Shown here one piece after another: positions 1 to 7,847 of a stretch of 26,444 nt of DNA. Positions within the stretch are counted from its first letter, which is position 1. Every line of letters starts with the position of its first letter. The DNA is from Bacteroidales bacterium H5 (GTDB lineage: Bacteria > Bacteroidota > Bacteroidia > Bacteroidales > Muribaculaceae). The position numbers and the translations under genes were made by a program. The stretch covers positions 1 through 26,444 of the forward strand of contig DAAQ01000020.1 of the NCBI GenBank assembly GCA_001701225.1, given 5' to 3'. Under the pieces are notes generated by a model. The model was given only the letters and a program-made list of their open reading frames with translations, was not told the DNA's origin and did not search any database.

Positions 1-12
1 ACTTTTTTGTAG

Positions 13-20
13 TAACTTTG
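13..20 (+). promoter_or_regulatory. Promoter -7 box for the small secreted protein gene
   Basis: TAACTTTG matches the Bacteroidota sigma -7 consensus TAnnTTTG and lies 27 bases before the ATG at 48. The matching -33 element would fall outside the window, so only half the promoter is visible. Confidence 0.6.
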
Positions 21-47
21 CAGCGTCAAACTTAATACAACGACGCA

Positions 48-380
48 ATGAAGAAAATCATCCTGACAACGGCACTATGCCTCTCGGCCATCTGTGGCTC
101 GGCTGAAATCGCTTACCGAAGCCTCGACAACAAGGGAGCCACAAACATCGTCCTCACTGACAGCGACGCCCCGGCGCGTGTCGAAGTGACTGATGCCGTC
201 CTGACAAATGACGGCACCGACTATCCTGCCCGGCAAATACGCTGCGATGTCAAAGACGGCACCGCGACCTATCGGCTGCAGTTCAAGAAGCTGACCCTTT
301 TCAAGGACTGCCGGCTCACCATCACGGTCAACGGCGAGAAGAAGGCACTCGACATACAGAAGTCTCTCACCCAAAGGTAG
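48..380 (+). CDS. Small secreted protein of unknown function
   Basis: I do not recognise this 110-residue protein. It starts with a clear signal peptide (two lysines, then a hydrophobic stretch to about residue 17, likely cleavage after the GSA at 17-19), so it should be exported to the periplasm or beyond. The remaining ~90 residues alternate polar and hydrophobic positions and probably form a small beta-sandwich. Two cysteines (about residues 66 and 88) could form a disulfide. The start is supported by a -7 promoter box 27 bases upstream, and a terminator hairpin follows at 443-474, so it looks monocistronic. There is no lipobox cysteine. Function is open. Confidence 0.7.
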   Translation: MKKIILTTALCLSAICGSAEIAYRSLDNKGATNIVLTDSDAPARVEVTDAVLTNDGTDYPARQIRCDVKDGTATYRLQFKKLTLFKDCRLTITVNGEKKALDIQKSLTQR

Positions 381-442
381 CCACCCCGGTCTCCCGGGCA
401 TCCGGCCACACCTGACAATCCTTGAAATAAGTTTTTTTCACA

Positions 443-474
443 AGTCCCGCGGGCCTAATATGGGTCGCGGGACT
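443..474 (+). terminator. Rho-independent terminator after the small secreted protein gene
   Basis: A perfect 9-bp stem, AGTCCCGCG at 443-451 and CGCGGGACT at 466-474, is followed within three bases by a run of five T (478-482). It sits about 60 bases after the stop of the upstream gene and just before the nrnA promoter. Confidence 0.75.
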
Positions 475-495
475 CTGTTTTTAAATAAAATTTCG

Positions 496-503
496 TAACT
501 TTG
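496..503 (+). promoter_or_regulatory. Promoter -7 box for the nrnA operon
   Basis: TAACTTTG matches TAnnTTTG and lies 33 bases upstream of the nrnA ATG. No good TTTG -33 box is seen at 19-21 bases spacing; TCTG at 474-477 is the nearest weak match (18-base gap). Confidence 0.6.
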
Positions 504-535
504 CAAAATCGTTTTGCCAACGAAAACATCGACCA

Positions 536-1582
536 ATGCAAAAGACCATCCGAAGGAGCCGATTTGCCACTGTCATACCCGACGAGCTTGTCGAGCGGGT
601 CAAGCAGCTTGTGCTTGCGTCGCGCTCCATAGTCATCACCTGCCATGTCAGTCCCGACGGCGACGCCCTCGGGTCGTCGACGGCCCTATGCTCGGTGCTT
701 CGCGCCATGGGCAAGGACGCCAACGTGGTCACGGCAGACTGCGCTCCGCGCTCGCTGCAGTTCCTGCCCGGAGTGCGCGACATCACCGCAGCCACACGCC
801 AGCCCGAGAGGGCCGCATCGCTGCTTGCCTCCGCAGATCTGATATTCTGTCTCGATTACAACTGCCTCAAGCGCATAGACCGCCTTGCGCCTAACGTCGA
901 GGCATCACAGGCCGCCCGCGTGGTTATAGACCATCATCTCGACCCCGACATCGAGGCCGAGGTCATAATCTCCTATCCGCAGGTTTCATCCACCTCGGCA
1001 CTCCTATACATCTTCCTGTATCAGGCACATTGGGCCCGTTACCTCACACGGGGCTCTGCAGCCGACATATATACCGGGATGATGACGGACACCGGCCATT
1101 TCACATACAATTCCAACGACCCCGACCTCTATCTCATCATCCACGACCTGCTCCAGAAGGGGCTTGACAAGGACAACCTCTACAAGCTGGTCATGGACAC
1201 CGCGTCAGAGACCCGTGTCCGCATAATGGGCTATGGCCAGTATAAGATGCAGATGGTGCGCGACCATCGCCTCGGCCTCATCACCCTGAGCCGCGAGGAG
1301 CTTGACGAGTTCGACTACTCGAAGGGCGATACCGAAGGCCTTGTCAATACCCCGCTCTCCATCCCTGAGGTCACATGGTCTGTCTTCATGCGTGAGGACT
1401 CCAAGGACAATGTGAAGGTGTCGATGCGGAGCAAGGGGGAGTTTCCCGTGAACAAGATATGCGAGGAGTGCTTCGGCGGAGGCGGCCACATCAACGCTGC
1501 CGGAGGCGAGTTCGCAGGCTCGCTCGAACAGGCTCTCGACTATCTGCTATCCATCATCCCACAATACGACAAATATCTATGA
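536..1582 (+). CDS. nrnA: Bifunctional oligoribonuclease / pAp phosphatase NrnA (DHH family)
   Basis: A DHH/DHHA1 phosphoesterase of 348 residues, the usual NrnA length. The family degrades 2-5 nt RNAs left by other RNases and dephosphorylates 3'-phosphoadenosine 5'-phosphate in the cytoplasm, using Mn ions. Visible motifs: HVSPDGDALGSS at 37-48 (motif I, metal ligands H37, D41, D43), LDYN with D107 (motif II), the signature DHH at 132-134, MTDTGHF with D185 (motif IV), and the DHHA1 substrate loop GGGGHINAAGG at 314-324. Genes for NrnA, DUF4827 and GlmM are adjacent in many Bacteroidales. Its stop codon overlaps the next gene's start by four bases (ATGA), indicating translational coupling. 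The start at 536 follows a TAACTTTG promoter box. Confidence 0.93.
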   Translation: MQKTIRRSRFATVIPDELVERVKQLVLASRSIVITCHVSPDGDALGSSTALCSVLRAMGKDANVVTADCAPRSLQFLPGVRDITAATRQPERAASLLASADLIFCLDYNCLKRIDRLAPNVEASQAARVVIDHHLDPDIEAEVIISYPQVSSTSALLYIFLYQAHWARYLTRGSAADIYTGMMTDTGHFTYNSNDPDLYLIIHDLLQKGLDKDNLYKLVMDTASETRVRIMGYGQYKMQMVRDHRLGLITLSREELDEFDYSKGDTEGLVNTPLSIPEVTWSVFMREDSKDNVKVSMRSKGEFPVNKICEECFGGGGHINAAGGEFAGSLEQALDYLLSIIPQYDKYL

Positions 1583-2148
1583 ACAAGCTATATACTACAA
1601 TCCTCTCTCTGCTGTGCCTGATGGCTGCAGCCACATCGTGCAGCGACAACAAGAGCTATGCCGAGCTGCTCACCGACGAGAACCACTGTGTCAACGCCTT
1701 TCTGGCAGAGCACCGTCTTGTCGACGGGATTCCGGCAGACTCGGTATTCCTGACAGGCCCTGACGCCCCATACTATCGCATCGACGAAGACAGCAACGTG
1801 TATATGCAGGTGCTCCAGCCCGGTACAGACGAGCGCGCCCAGACAGGCGACCGCGTATATTTCAGATATATGCGCTACAACCTTCTCAGCTATGTCGTCG
1901 GCTCTGACGACAACATAGGTGCCGGAAATGCCAACAACATGAACTCCGAGTCGACCTTCTTCATATTCGACAACCTCTATATCTCGCAGTCATATCAGTA
2001 TGGCGAGGGGATACAGCTCCCGATGCGTTTCCTGGGATATGACTGCAAGGTCAACCTTATAATCAAGTCACAGGCAGGGCCCGAGTCGGACATGGCATAC
2101 GTGACCCCCTACCTCTACGAAATATCATACTATAAGCCCGCACTCTGA
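1579..2148 (+). CDS. DUF4827-type lipoprotein (FKBP/GldI-like)
   Basis: A 189-residue lipoprotein. I chose the ATG at 1579, which overlaps the nrnA stop as ATGA; an in-frame longer version would run back inside nrnA and lose the signal peptide. From 1579 the protein begins with a positively charged N-terminus, a hydrophobic stretch and a lipobox ending in Cys at about residue 21 (AATSC), so it should be lipid-anchored. The mature part contains GPDAPYYRIDEDSNVYMQV and GDRVYFRYMRYNL, which I recognise as the DUF4827 pattern, a Bacteroidota family related to FKBP-like GldI proteins. Catalytic peptidyl-prolyl isomerase activity is not established. It is the middle gene of nrnA-DUF4827-glmM; an envelope folding role is inference. 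Confidence 0.8.
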   Translation: MNKLYTTILSLLCLMAAATSCSDNKSYAELLTDENHCVNAFLAEHRLVDGIPADSVFLTGPDAPYYRIDEDSNVYMQVLQPGTDERAQTGDRVYFRYMRYNLLSYVVGSDDNIGAGNANNMNSESTFFIFDNLYISQSYQYGEGIQLPMRFLGYDCKVNLIIKSQAGPESDMAYVTPYLYEISYYKPAL

Positions 2149-2189
2149 CACGGGCCGCAATCCCTGAAACATATCATCAAAACAACAAT

Positions 2190-3581
2190 ATGTCCCTGAT
2201 CAAATCCATATCGGGTATCCGCGGCACCATCGGCGGCAAACCCGGCGACGGCCTCTCGCCTGTCGACATCGTGAAGTTCACAGCGGCATACGCCACATTC
2301 ATCGCACGCACCACACCCATCGAGTCGCGCACCATCGTGGTGGGACGCGACGCCCGTATCAGCGGCCCTATGGTAGACAGCCTTGTCTGCGCCACCCTCA
2401 CGGCAATGGGTTTTGATGTCGTCAACATCGGCCTGGCATCTACCCCCACCACCGAGATAGCAGTGACCGGCGAGGGGGCCTGCGGCGGTATCATACTCAC
2501 CGCGAGCCATAACCCCATGCAGTGGAACGCCCTCAAGCTGCTCAACGAGCACGGCGAGTTCCTGAACGACGCACAGGGACGCGAGGTGCTCCGCATCGCC
2601 GAGGAGGGAGATTATACTTTCGCATCTGTCGAGGAGCTTGGCCATATCTTCAGGAACGAGACATACAACCGCCGTCATATAGAGCAGGTGCTCGCACTCG
2701 AGCTCGTAGACCGCGAGGCTATCGCAAAGGCCAATTTCACCGTCGCTGTCGACGCAGTAAACTCTGTGGGAGGCGTTGTCATCCCGCAGCTGCTTCGCGC
2801 CCTGGGAGTAAGGAACATCATCGAGCTCAACTGCGAGGCAACAGGCAAGTTTGCCCACACCCCCGAGCCCATACCCCAGAACCTCACCCAGATTTCGGGC
2901 CTCATGGCCGACGGACGCGCAGACGTGGGCTTTGTGGTAGACCCTGACGTGGACCGCCTGGCCATCGTCATGGAGAACGGCGAGATGTTTGTCGAGGAGT
3001 ATACCCTCGTCTCGATTGCCGACTATGTCCTCTCGCACACTCCTGGCTCCACTGTCAGCAACCTGAGCTCGTCGCGCGCACTGCGCGATGTCACCGAGCG
3101 CCACGGCTGCACATATTCAGCAGCCGCTGTGGGCGAGGTCAACGTGACCACAAAGATGAAGGAGACCGGCGCCGTCATCGGCGGCGAGGGCAACGGCGGC
3201 GTCATCTATCCCGCCGCACACTACGGACGCGACGCCCTCGTGGGCGTGGCCCTCTTCCTCACCCTGCTCGCCAAGAGCGGCAAGAAGGTGACCGAGCTGC
3301 GCAAGACATATCCCGCATATGAGATTGCCAAGAACAAGATGGAGCTCACGCCCGAGCTCGACGTCGACGCAATCCTCGAGGCCGTGAAGAAACATTTTGC
3401 CGGCGAGAAGATAACCGACATCGACGGTGTGAAGATTGACTTCAAGGACTCGTGGGTGCACCTGCGCAAATCGAACACCGAGCCCATCATCCGTATCTAC
3501 AGCGAGGCCGAGACCATGGCCAAGGCCGATGCCCTCGCAGACTCTATCAAGGAGATAATCAACGGCATAATCAAGGGCTGA
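2190..3581 (+). CDS. glmM: Phosphoglucosamine mutase
   Basis: A 463-residue alpha-D-phosphohexomutase. GlmM converts glucosamine-6-phosphate to glucosamine-1-phosphate on the way to UDP-GlcNAc for peptidoglycan and LPS. All four family motifs are present: the phosphoserine loop TASHNPMQWN with Ser106, the Mg loop DPDVDRLAI (251-259), the sugar-specificity loop GEGNGG (332-337), and the phosphate-binding loop RKSNTEPIIR (426-435). The Asn in GEGNGG and gene order favour phosphoglucosamine mutase over phosphomannomutase/phosphoglucomutase, but the motifs alone do not fully separate these. It follows the DUF4827 lipoprotein gene by 41 bases with no terminator or clear promoter between, so it is likely in the nrnA operon. 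Full length, no damage seen. Confidence 0.88.
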   Translation: MSLIKSISGIRGTIGGKPGDGLSPVDIVKFTAAYATFIARTTPIESRTIVVGRDARISGPMVDSLVCATLTAMGFDVVNIGLASTPTTEIAVTGEGACGGIILTASHNPMQWNALKLLNEHGEFLNDAQGREVLRIAEEGDYTFASVEELGHIFRNETYNRRHIEQVLALELVDREAIAKANFTVAVDAVNSVGGVVIPQLLRALGVRNIIELNCEATGKFAHTPEPIPQNLTQISGLMADGRADVGFVVDPDVDRLAIVMENGEMFVEEYTLVSIADYVLSHTPGSTVSNLSSSRALRDVTERHGCTYSAAAVGEVNVTTKMKETGAVIGGEGNGGVIYPAAHYGRDALVGVALFLTLLAKSGKKVTELRKTYPAYEIAKNKMELTPELDVDAILEAVKKHFAGEKITDIDGVKIDFKDSWVHLRKSNTEPIIRIYSEAETMAKADALADSIKEIINGIIKG

Positions 3582-3657
3582 CATCTCGCAGCTGCACCAT
3601 TTTGGTTAAGTTAGGTTAAATTTTCAGCTAAAATTAGCAAAATAGAGTTTAAATTTT

Positions 3658-3665
3658 TATATTTG
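3658..3665 (+). promoter_or_regulatory. Promoter -7 box for rlmD
   Basis: TATATTTG fits TAnnTTTG and lies in an AT-rich stretch 124 bases before the rlmD start. No TTTG is found at the expected -33 spacing. Two GGTTAA copies spaced 10 bases apart (around 3604-3619) lie just upstream and might be a regulator site. Confidence 0.5.
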
Positions 3666-3721
3666 CCTCAAAATATAAAAGACTCTCGACCTGACCTAAC
3701 CTTCATAGATAAACACATCTG

Positions 3722-3757
3722 TCGTCGGCCATCAGCACGCAACTCTATGGCCGACGA
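3722..3757 (+). other. Perfect 11-bp hairpin in the rlmD leader
   Basis: TCGTCGGCCAT (3722-3732) pairs perfectly with ATGGCCGACGA (3747-3757) around a 14-nt loop, inside the ~120-nt untranslated leader of rlmD. There is no T-run after it, so it is not a standard terminator. It ends 32 bases before the rlmD start codon. Confidence 0.5.
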
Positions 3758-3789
3758 TTATTCGTTTCAAAGACAGCATAACATTATAT

Positions 3790-5205
3790 ATGAGCAGAAA
3801 GCGCAAGGACCTCCCCTTGCTCGAAGGGGTAGAGATAACGGACGTCGCCGCCGAAGGCAACTCTATCGCCAAGCCTGACGACATGGTGGTGTTCATCCCC
3901 TTCGGTGCCCCCGGCGACATCGCCGACATCAAGATAGACCGCAAGAAGCGCAACTATGCCGAGGGGCATATCGAGCGGCTGGTACACCCTTCGGATATGC
4001 GTGTCGAGCCACGTTGCGAGCATTTCACCATCTGCGGCGGATGCCGATGGCAACATCTGCCATACAGCTTCCAGCTCGAGTGCAAGCAGAAGCAGGTCAA
4101 GGACTGTCTCGAGCGTATAGCCAAGATACCTTTCCCTGAGATTACACCCATCCTCGGTTCGGAGCAAATATGGGAATACCGCAACAAGATGGAGTACACC
4201 TTCTCGGACAAGATGTGGCTGACATTCGACCAGATGCGCTCAGGCGAGGAGTTTCCCGACCGCCGTGCAGCCGGATTCCATATCCCGGGTGCATTCGACA
4301 AGGTGCTCGATATCAACAGGTGCCATCTCCAGGACGATCTCGGCAACCGCCTCAGGCTCTTCGTCAAGGATTTCGGCAAGGAACACGGATACTCGTTCTA
4401 CAATCTGCGGGAGAACCGCGGATTCCTGCGCACACTCATGATACGCATAGCCTCGACAGGCGATGTCATGGCCGTGATGAGTGTCGGCGAAGACGACCGC
4501 GAGAAAATCGACACACTCATGAAGGCCATAGCCGACAGATTCCCCGAGGTCACGTCACTCTTCTATGTGGTCAACACCAAGGTCAACGACACCATCGCCG
4601 ACCTTGACATCATCACATACAAGGGCAATGACTATATAGAGGAGGAGATGGAGGGCCTGCGGTTCCGGGTCGGTCCGAAATCGTTCTATCAGACCAACTC
4701 GCGCCAGGCATACAGGCTCTACTCGGTGGCACGCGACTTTGCAGCCCTGACGGGCAATGAGCTTGTCTATGACCTCTATACAGGCACCGGCACCATCGCC
4801 TGCTTCCTGGCCCGTAACGCCCGCCACGTTGTGGGAATAGAATATGTGCCCGATGCCATCGAGGACGCCAAAATCAATGCTGCCGCCAACGGACTCGGCA
4901 ACACCGAGTTCTATGCCGGAGACATGAAGGATGTGCTGACCGCAGGTTTCATCGCCGAGCACGGCCACCCCGACGTGATGATAGTCGATCCCCCGCGAGC
5001 CGGAATGCACGAGGATGTCGTCAGGGTCATACTCGACGCCGAGCCGGACAGGATAGTCTATGTGAGCTGCAACCCGGCCACACAGGCCCGTGATCTTGCC
5101 ATGCTCCATGAGAAATATGACATCACCGCCGTGCAGCCGGTCGACATGTTCCCGCACACCCAGCATGTCGAGAATGTGGTAGCCCTCACGAAACGCAACG
5201 CCTGA
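3790..5205 (+). CDS. rlmD: 23S rRNA (uracil-C5)-methyltransferase RlmD (TrmA/RumA family)
   Basis: A 471-residue SAM-dependent RNA methyltransferase. The family adds a methyl group to uracil C5, in RlmD at U1939 of 23S rRNA. Domains in order: a TRAM RNA-binding beta-barrel (about 7-65); Cys76, Cys82, Cys85 and Cys178, which match the four ligands of the RumA 4Fe-4S cluster; a central RNA-binding region; and the Rossmann methyltransferase domain with YDLYTGTGTIACFLA (327-341), DPPRAGMH (400-407) and the nucleophile loop VYVSCNPATQARD with Cys427. The iron-sulfur ligands favour RlmD over TrmA. Paralogues such as RlmCD share these motifs, so the exact uridine target is inferred. It is transcribed alone and ends at the hairpin at 5228-5262. 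Confidence 0.87.
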   Translation: MSRKRKDLPLLEGVEITDVAAEGNSIAKPDDMVVFIPFGAPGDIADIKIDRKKRNYAEGHIERLVHPSDMRVEPRCEHFTICGGCRWQHLPYSFQLECKQKQVKDCLERIAKIPFPEITPILGSEQIWEYRNKMEYTFSDKMWLTFDQMRSGEEFPDRRAAGFHIPGAFDKVLDINRCHLQDDLGNRLRLFVKDFGKEHGYSFYNLRENRGFLRTLMIRIASTGDVMAVMSVGEDDREKIDTLMKAIADRFPEVTSLFYVVNTKVNDTIADLDIITYKGNDYIEEEMEGLRFRVGPKSFYQTNSRQAYRLYSVARDFAALTGNELVYDLYTGTGTIACFLARNARHVVGIEYVPDAIEDAKINAAANGLGNTEFYAGDMKDVLTAGFIAEHGHPDVMIVDPPRAGMHEDVVRVILDAEPDRIVYVSCNPATQARDLAMLHEKYDITAVQPVDMFPHTQHVENVVALTKRNA

Positions 5206-5227
5206 CACATCAGCCGGACATAAACAG

Positions 5228-5262
5228 CAGACGGAACCCCTGTCGGACAAGGGTTCCGTCTG
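5228..5262. terminator. Bidirectional terminator between rlmD and rubrerythrin
   Basis: A perfect 12-bp stem, CAGACGGAACCC (5228-5239) with GGGTTCCGTCTG (5251-5262), encloses an 11-nt loop. It lies between the convergent stops of rlmD (+) and the rubrerythrin gene (-). T-rich sequence follows weakly on both sides, so it may serve both. Confidence 0.75.
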
Positions 5263-5286
5263 TCTATATTGGATTTACGCAAAAAA

Positions 5287-5829
5287 TCAATAATTCTCGG
5301 CCCTGAGCTCGAAGAAAGCCTGCGGATGCTTGCATACGGGGCAGACAGCGGGTGCCTTCTTGCCGAACACCAGATGTCCACATTCAAGGCAGATCCATAC
5401 ACGGTCGCCGTCGCGCGAGAACACGATACCCTCCTTGATATTGTCAAGCAGCTTGCGGTAACGCTCCTCGTGGGTACGTTCGATGGCTCCCACCCTCTCG
5501 AAAAGGGTCGCAATCTGTGTGAAGCCTTCCTCGCGGGCCACCTTGGCAAATTCGGCATACATGTCTGTCCACTCGTAGTGCTCGCCGGCGGCGGCATCCT
5601 CGAGGTTGACCATCGTGTCGGGAATCTCGCCACCATGCAGCAGCTTGAACCACAGTTTGGCATGGGTATGCTCATTGTGAGCGGTCTCGTCAAAGATATT
5701 GCCCATCTGCTCGAACCCGTCCTTGCGGGCCTTCTTGGCATAGAATGAATACTTCACACAGGCCTGCGATTCGCCGGCATAGGCCATGAGCAGGTTCGCC
5801 TCGGTCTTCGATCCTTTGAGTTCTTTCAT
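5287..5829 (-). CDS. rbr: Rubrerythrin
   Basis: A 180-residue non-haem iron peroxidase of anaerobes that reduces H2O2 using electrons passed through its rubredoxin-like centre. The N-terminal ferritin-like four-helix domain carries diiron ligands consistent with Glu20, Glu53, His56, Glu86, Glu117 and His120 (two ExxH pairs). The C-terminal domain has CLEC (147-150) and CPVC (163-166), the FeS4 rubredoxin ligands. I chose the ATG at 5829, which starts MKELKGSKTEANLL as in known rubrerythrins; the open frame extends 54 codons further into the upstream gene but that part is not rubrerythrin. A -7-like GAACTTTG (5891-5898) overlaps the stop codon of the upstream HxlR gene, so it may have its own promoter as well as read-through. 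Confidence 0.93.
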   Translation of the reverse strand: MKELKGSKTEANLLMAYAGESQACVKYSFYAKKARKDGFEQMGNIFDETAHNEHTHAKLWFKLLHGGEIPDTMVNLEDAAAGEHYEWTDMYAEFAKVAREEGFTQIATLFERVGAIERTHEERYRKLLDNIKEGIVFSRDGDRVWICLECGHLVFGKKAPAVCPVCKHPQAFFELRAENY

Positions 5830-5896
5830 TTTCGGGGGGATGTTTGTAGTGATGAAAATATAGTTTTCATTATAACATCCTTTCCTCCCGCAAAGT

Positions 5897-6289
5897 TCAC
5901 GTGCCGCAGCGTTTTTCTCCGAGAATATATCTGCGGTGTTCGTCGCCCCATCTGGCCAGAAGTGCGATGACAGGCCTGAGCGTGCGTCCATGCGCGGTGA
6001 GCCTGTACTCGACTTGAGGACGCGACAGATTCCCCACAGCCCTCTCCTCGCGCTCTATCAGGCAATCCTCGAGCAGAACCCTGAGATTCTGAGACAATAT
6101 CTTGTCCGTGAGCCCCGGATTCCTGTCAAGAATATCCTTATATCTCGAACAACCCTTGACAATGGCCATGAGTATGCGGAGTTTCCACTTTCCGCACAGC
6201 ACGTCCAAAGCGTCTTCGACCAGAAGGAGATTCCGGTTGATCCTTGCCTGGTCAGCGGTTTTCAGATAATCTTCAAAGGTTTGGTCCAT
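5897..6289 (-). CDS. HxlR-family winged-helix transcriptional regulator
   Basis: A 130-residue MarR-like regulator. The HxlR signature is clear: LCGKWKLRIL (31-40), the recognition region with LTDKILSQNLRVLLEDCLIER (60-80), the wing ending in PQVEYRLTAHGRTL (91-104), and a closing helix with W114. HxlR proteins are cytoplasmic dimers, several of which sense oxidants or electrophiles through cysteines. This one has Cys32, Cys47, Cys76 and Cys128; none matches the N-terminal Cys of Bacillus HxlR sensors such as YodB. It is divergent from the RND operon at 6453 and upstream of rubrerythrin on the same strand, so both are candidate targets (inference). Its promoter box is at 6314-6321, with a direct repeat in the -33 region. 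Confidence 0.87.
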   Translation of the reverse strand: MDQTFEDYLKTADQARINRNLLLVEDALDVLCGKWKLRILMAIVKGCSRYKDILDRNPGLTDKILSQNLRVLLEDCLIEREERAVGNLSRPQVEYRLTAHGRTLRPVIALLARWGDEHRRYILGEKRCGT

Positions 6290-6313
6290 TTGCTAAGATT
6301 CAATCACTTTATG

Positions 6314-6321
6314 CAAAGTTA
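6314..6321 (-). promoter_or_regulatory. Promoter -7 box for the HxlR regulator gene
   Basis: On the minus strand this reads TAACTTTG, an exact TAnnTTTG match 24 bases upstream of the start codon. The -33 position is occupied by the TGTTACAC repeats rather than TTTG, as would fit a regulated promoter. Confidence 0.6.
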
Positions 6322-6336
6322 CGGATTTTTTTGTAC

Positions 6337-6355
6337 TGTTACACTATTGTTACAC
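6337..6355. promoter_or_regulatory. Candidate regulator operator: two TGTTACAC direct repeats
   Basis: TGTTACAC occurs at 6337-6344 and again at 6348-6355, an 11-base period (about one helical turn). The pair lies in the 163-base divergent region between the HxlR gene and the RND efflux operon, over the -33 zone of the HxlR promoter. Binding by the adjacent HxlR protein is inferred from position. Confidence 0.45.
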
Positions 6356-6452
6356 ACTCTTTAAACTTTCCAACGGGAAAGGCGCGGGGATGTCCTGACG
6401 TGAACTTTTTGATTTTTCGATACGTTAAGGTTTCATAACTCCATTTCAAATT

Positions 6453-7829
6453 ATGCATAAACCTCACGTAGCAATCATATTGGCCACACTCCTTGCGGGC
6501 GGTACAGCCGCAGCCGGAGAGCCCGAGGGGCTTCTGACACGGCCAATGCCGGTGTCATGGGCGGACGATGTCAATGTGTCGCAGACACTCCCCGAGGATG
6601 ACAATTGGTGGCGCGGATTCGACGACCCCACGCTTGACTCGCTCATTGTGGCCGCCTCGACCTCAAATTTCAACCTACTCGAGGCATATCATCGCCGCGA
6701 GATGGCCCGTAACGCCATGCTTCAGGCCCGGAGCGCATACTGGCCCCAGCTCTCGGCAAACGCTTCATACGCACGCGAGCGCACACAGCGGCTAAACACG
6801 AACACATACAGCCTTGGCGCGCAGATGAACTGGGAGATAGATGTCTTCGGCAAGGTACGCGAGGCCGTCAAAGCCAAGAAAGCGTCATATCGGGCCTCGA
6901 AGGCAGACTATACCGGCGCGATGGTAAGCATGGCCGCCGACATGGCCACATATTATATGGACTACCGCATCACCCAGACGCATCTGGCCATAGCCGAGGA
7001 GCAGCTTGCATCACAGAAACACATACTCGAAATAGCCGAGGCGCGCCACGAAGCCGGACTGGTCTCCAAACTCGATGTCGCCCAGGCCAAGACTGTCTAT
7101 CTCTCTACCGAGTCGTCCATTCCGGCTCTAAAGGCATCGCTCCGGCAGTCGTTGACCGCGATTGCGACCCTCATGGGGGTATATCCTGACTCGATAGCCC
7201 CGATGCTAAGCGCCCGCGAGACCTTGCCGCCACACCGTATGCTGATTCCGGCAGGTATTCCAGCCGACCTGTTGCGCCGTCGCCCTGACATCATGGCTGC
7301 CGAGGCGGACGTAGCCGAAGCTGCAGCAGCGGTCGGCATCGCAAAAAAAGAATATCTCCCCACCCTCTCGCTGGCCGGAGAGATCGGTACCGTGGCAACA
7401 CGGCCCGGCGACATGTTCACCGGTGACTCGTTCCACTATTCAATAGCCCCGACCCTCTCATGGACCATATTCGACGGCCTGTCCCGCAAATACGGCGTCG
7501 CACAGGCACGCGAGCAGATGCAGACAAGCATCGACGCATATAATCTCACCGTGATGACAGCCGTAGGCGAGGTTGACAATGCGATGGCGTCATACGAATC
7601 TGCGCTTGAGACACTGGAGATCACATCAGACCTTCTGGCACAGAGCCGTGAGGCCCTGGCGCTGTCGGTCGACCAGTACAAACAGGGGCTGTCGGCGTTC
7701 ACTAATGTGGTCGATGCGCAGATTGATGTCCTCAACGCGGCAAACTCGATGGCTACCGCCAAAGGTAACGCACTCATAGCCATCATAGACCTATACAAAG
7801 CCCTCGGGGGCTCACCCAATCCACAGTAA
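6453..7829 (+). CDS. Outer-membrane factor of RND efflux pump (NodT/OprM type)
   Basis: A 458-residue outer-membrane channel of the TolC superfamily, which forms a trimeric duct through the outer membrane and periplasm. It has a signal peptide (about 1-21) without a lipobox cysteine, and two repeated alpha/beta halves. Recognisable family sequences are NWWRGFDDPTLDSLI near residue 50, MNWEIDVFGKVR around 130, the LRRRPDIMAAEADVAEAAAA block (about 270-290), SWTIFDG near 342, and a C-terminal helical region with YKQGLSAFTNVVDAQ. It is the first gene of the operon; the adaptor starts 18 bases later. OMF-first order differs from the adaptor-permease-OMF order common in Bacteroidota. The substrate cannot be told from sequence. 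Confidence 0.9.
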   Translation: MHKPHVAIILATLLAGGTAAAGEPEGLLTRPMPVSWADDVNVSQTLPEDDNWWRGFDDPTLDSLIVAASTSNFNLLEAYHRREMARNAMLQARSAYWPQLSANASYARERTQRLNTNTYSLGAQMNWEIDVFGKVREAVKAKKASYRASKADYTGAMVSMAADMATYYMDYRITQTHLAIAEEQLASQKHILEIAEARHEAGLVSKLDVAQAKTVYLSTESSIPALKASLRQSLTAIATLMGVYPDSIAPMLSARETLPPHRMLIPAGIPADLLRRRPDIMAAEADVAEAAAAVGIAKKEYLPTLSLAGEIGTVATRPGDMFTGDSFHYSIAPTLSWTIFDGLSRKYGVAQAREQMQTSIDAYNLTVMTAVGEVDNAMASYESALETLEITSDLLAQSREALALSVDQYKQGLSAFTNVVDAQIDVLNAANSMATAKGNALIAIIDLYKALGGSPNPQ

Positions 7830-7847
7830 AAAACAATCCCGGCAATT

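Noticed and set aside
1459..1578. Longer N-terminal extension of the DUF4827 lipoprotein
   Set aside because: It would overlap nrnA by 40 codons and hide the lipoprotein signal; the ATGA overlap start at 1579 is far better.
2130..3104. 324-codon minus-strand frame opposite glmM
   Set aside because: Antisense shadow; glmM on the plus strand carries all four catalytic motifs.
3604..3619. GGTTAA direct repeats as an operator upstream of rlmD
   Set aside because: Only six bases each in AT-rich DNA with no regulator nearby; too weak to list as a site.
5830..5991. N-terminal extension of rubrerythrin by 54 codons
   Set aside because: It overlaps the HxlR gene and is unlike any rubrerythrin; the ATG at 5829 gives the normal protein.
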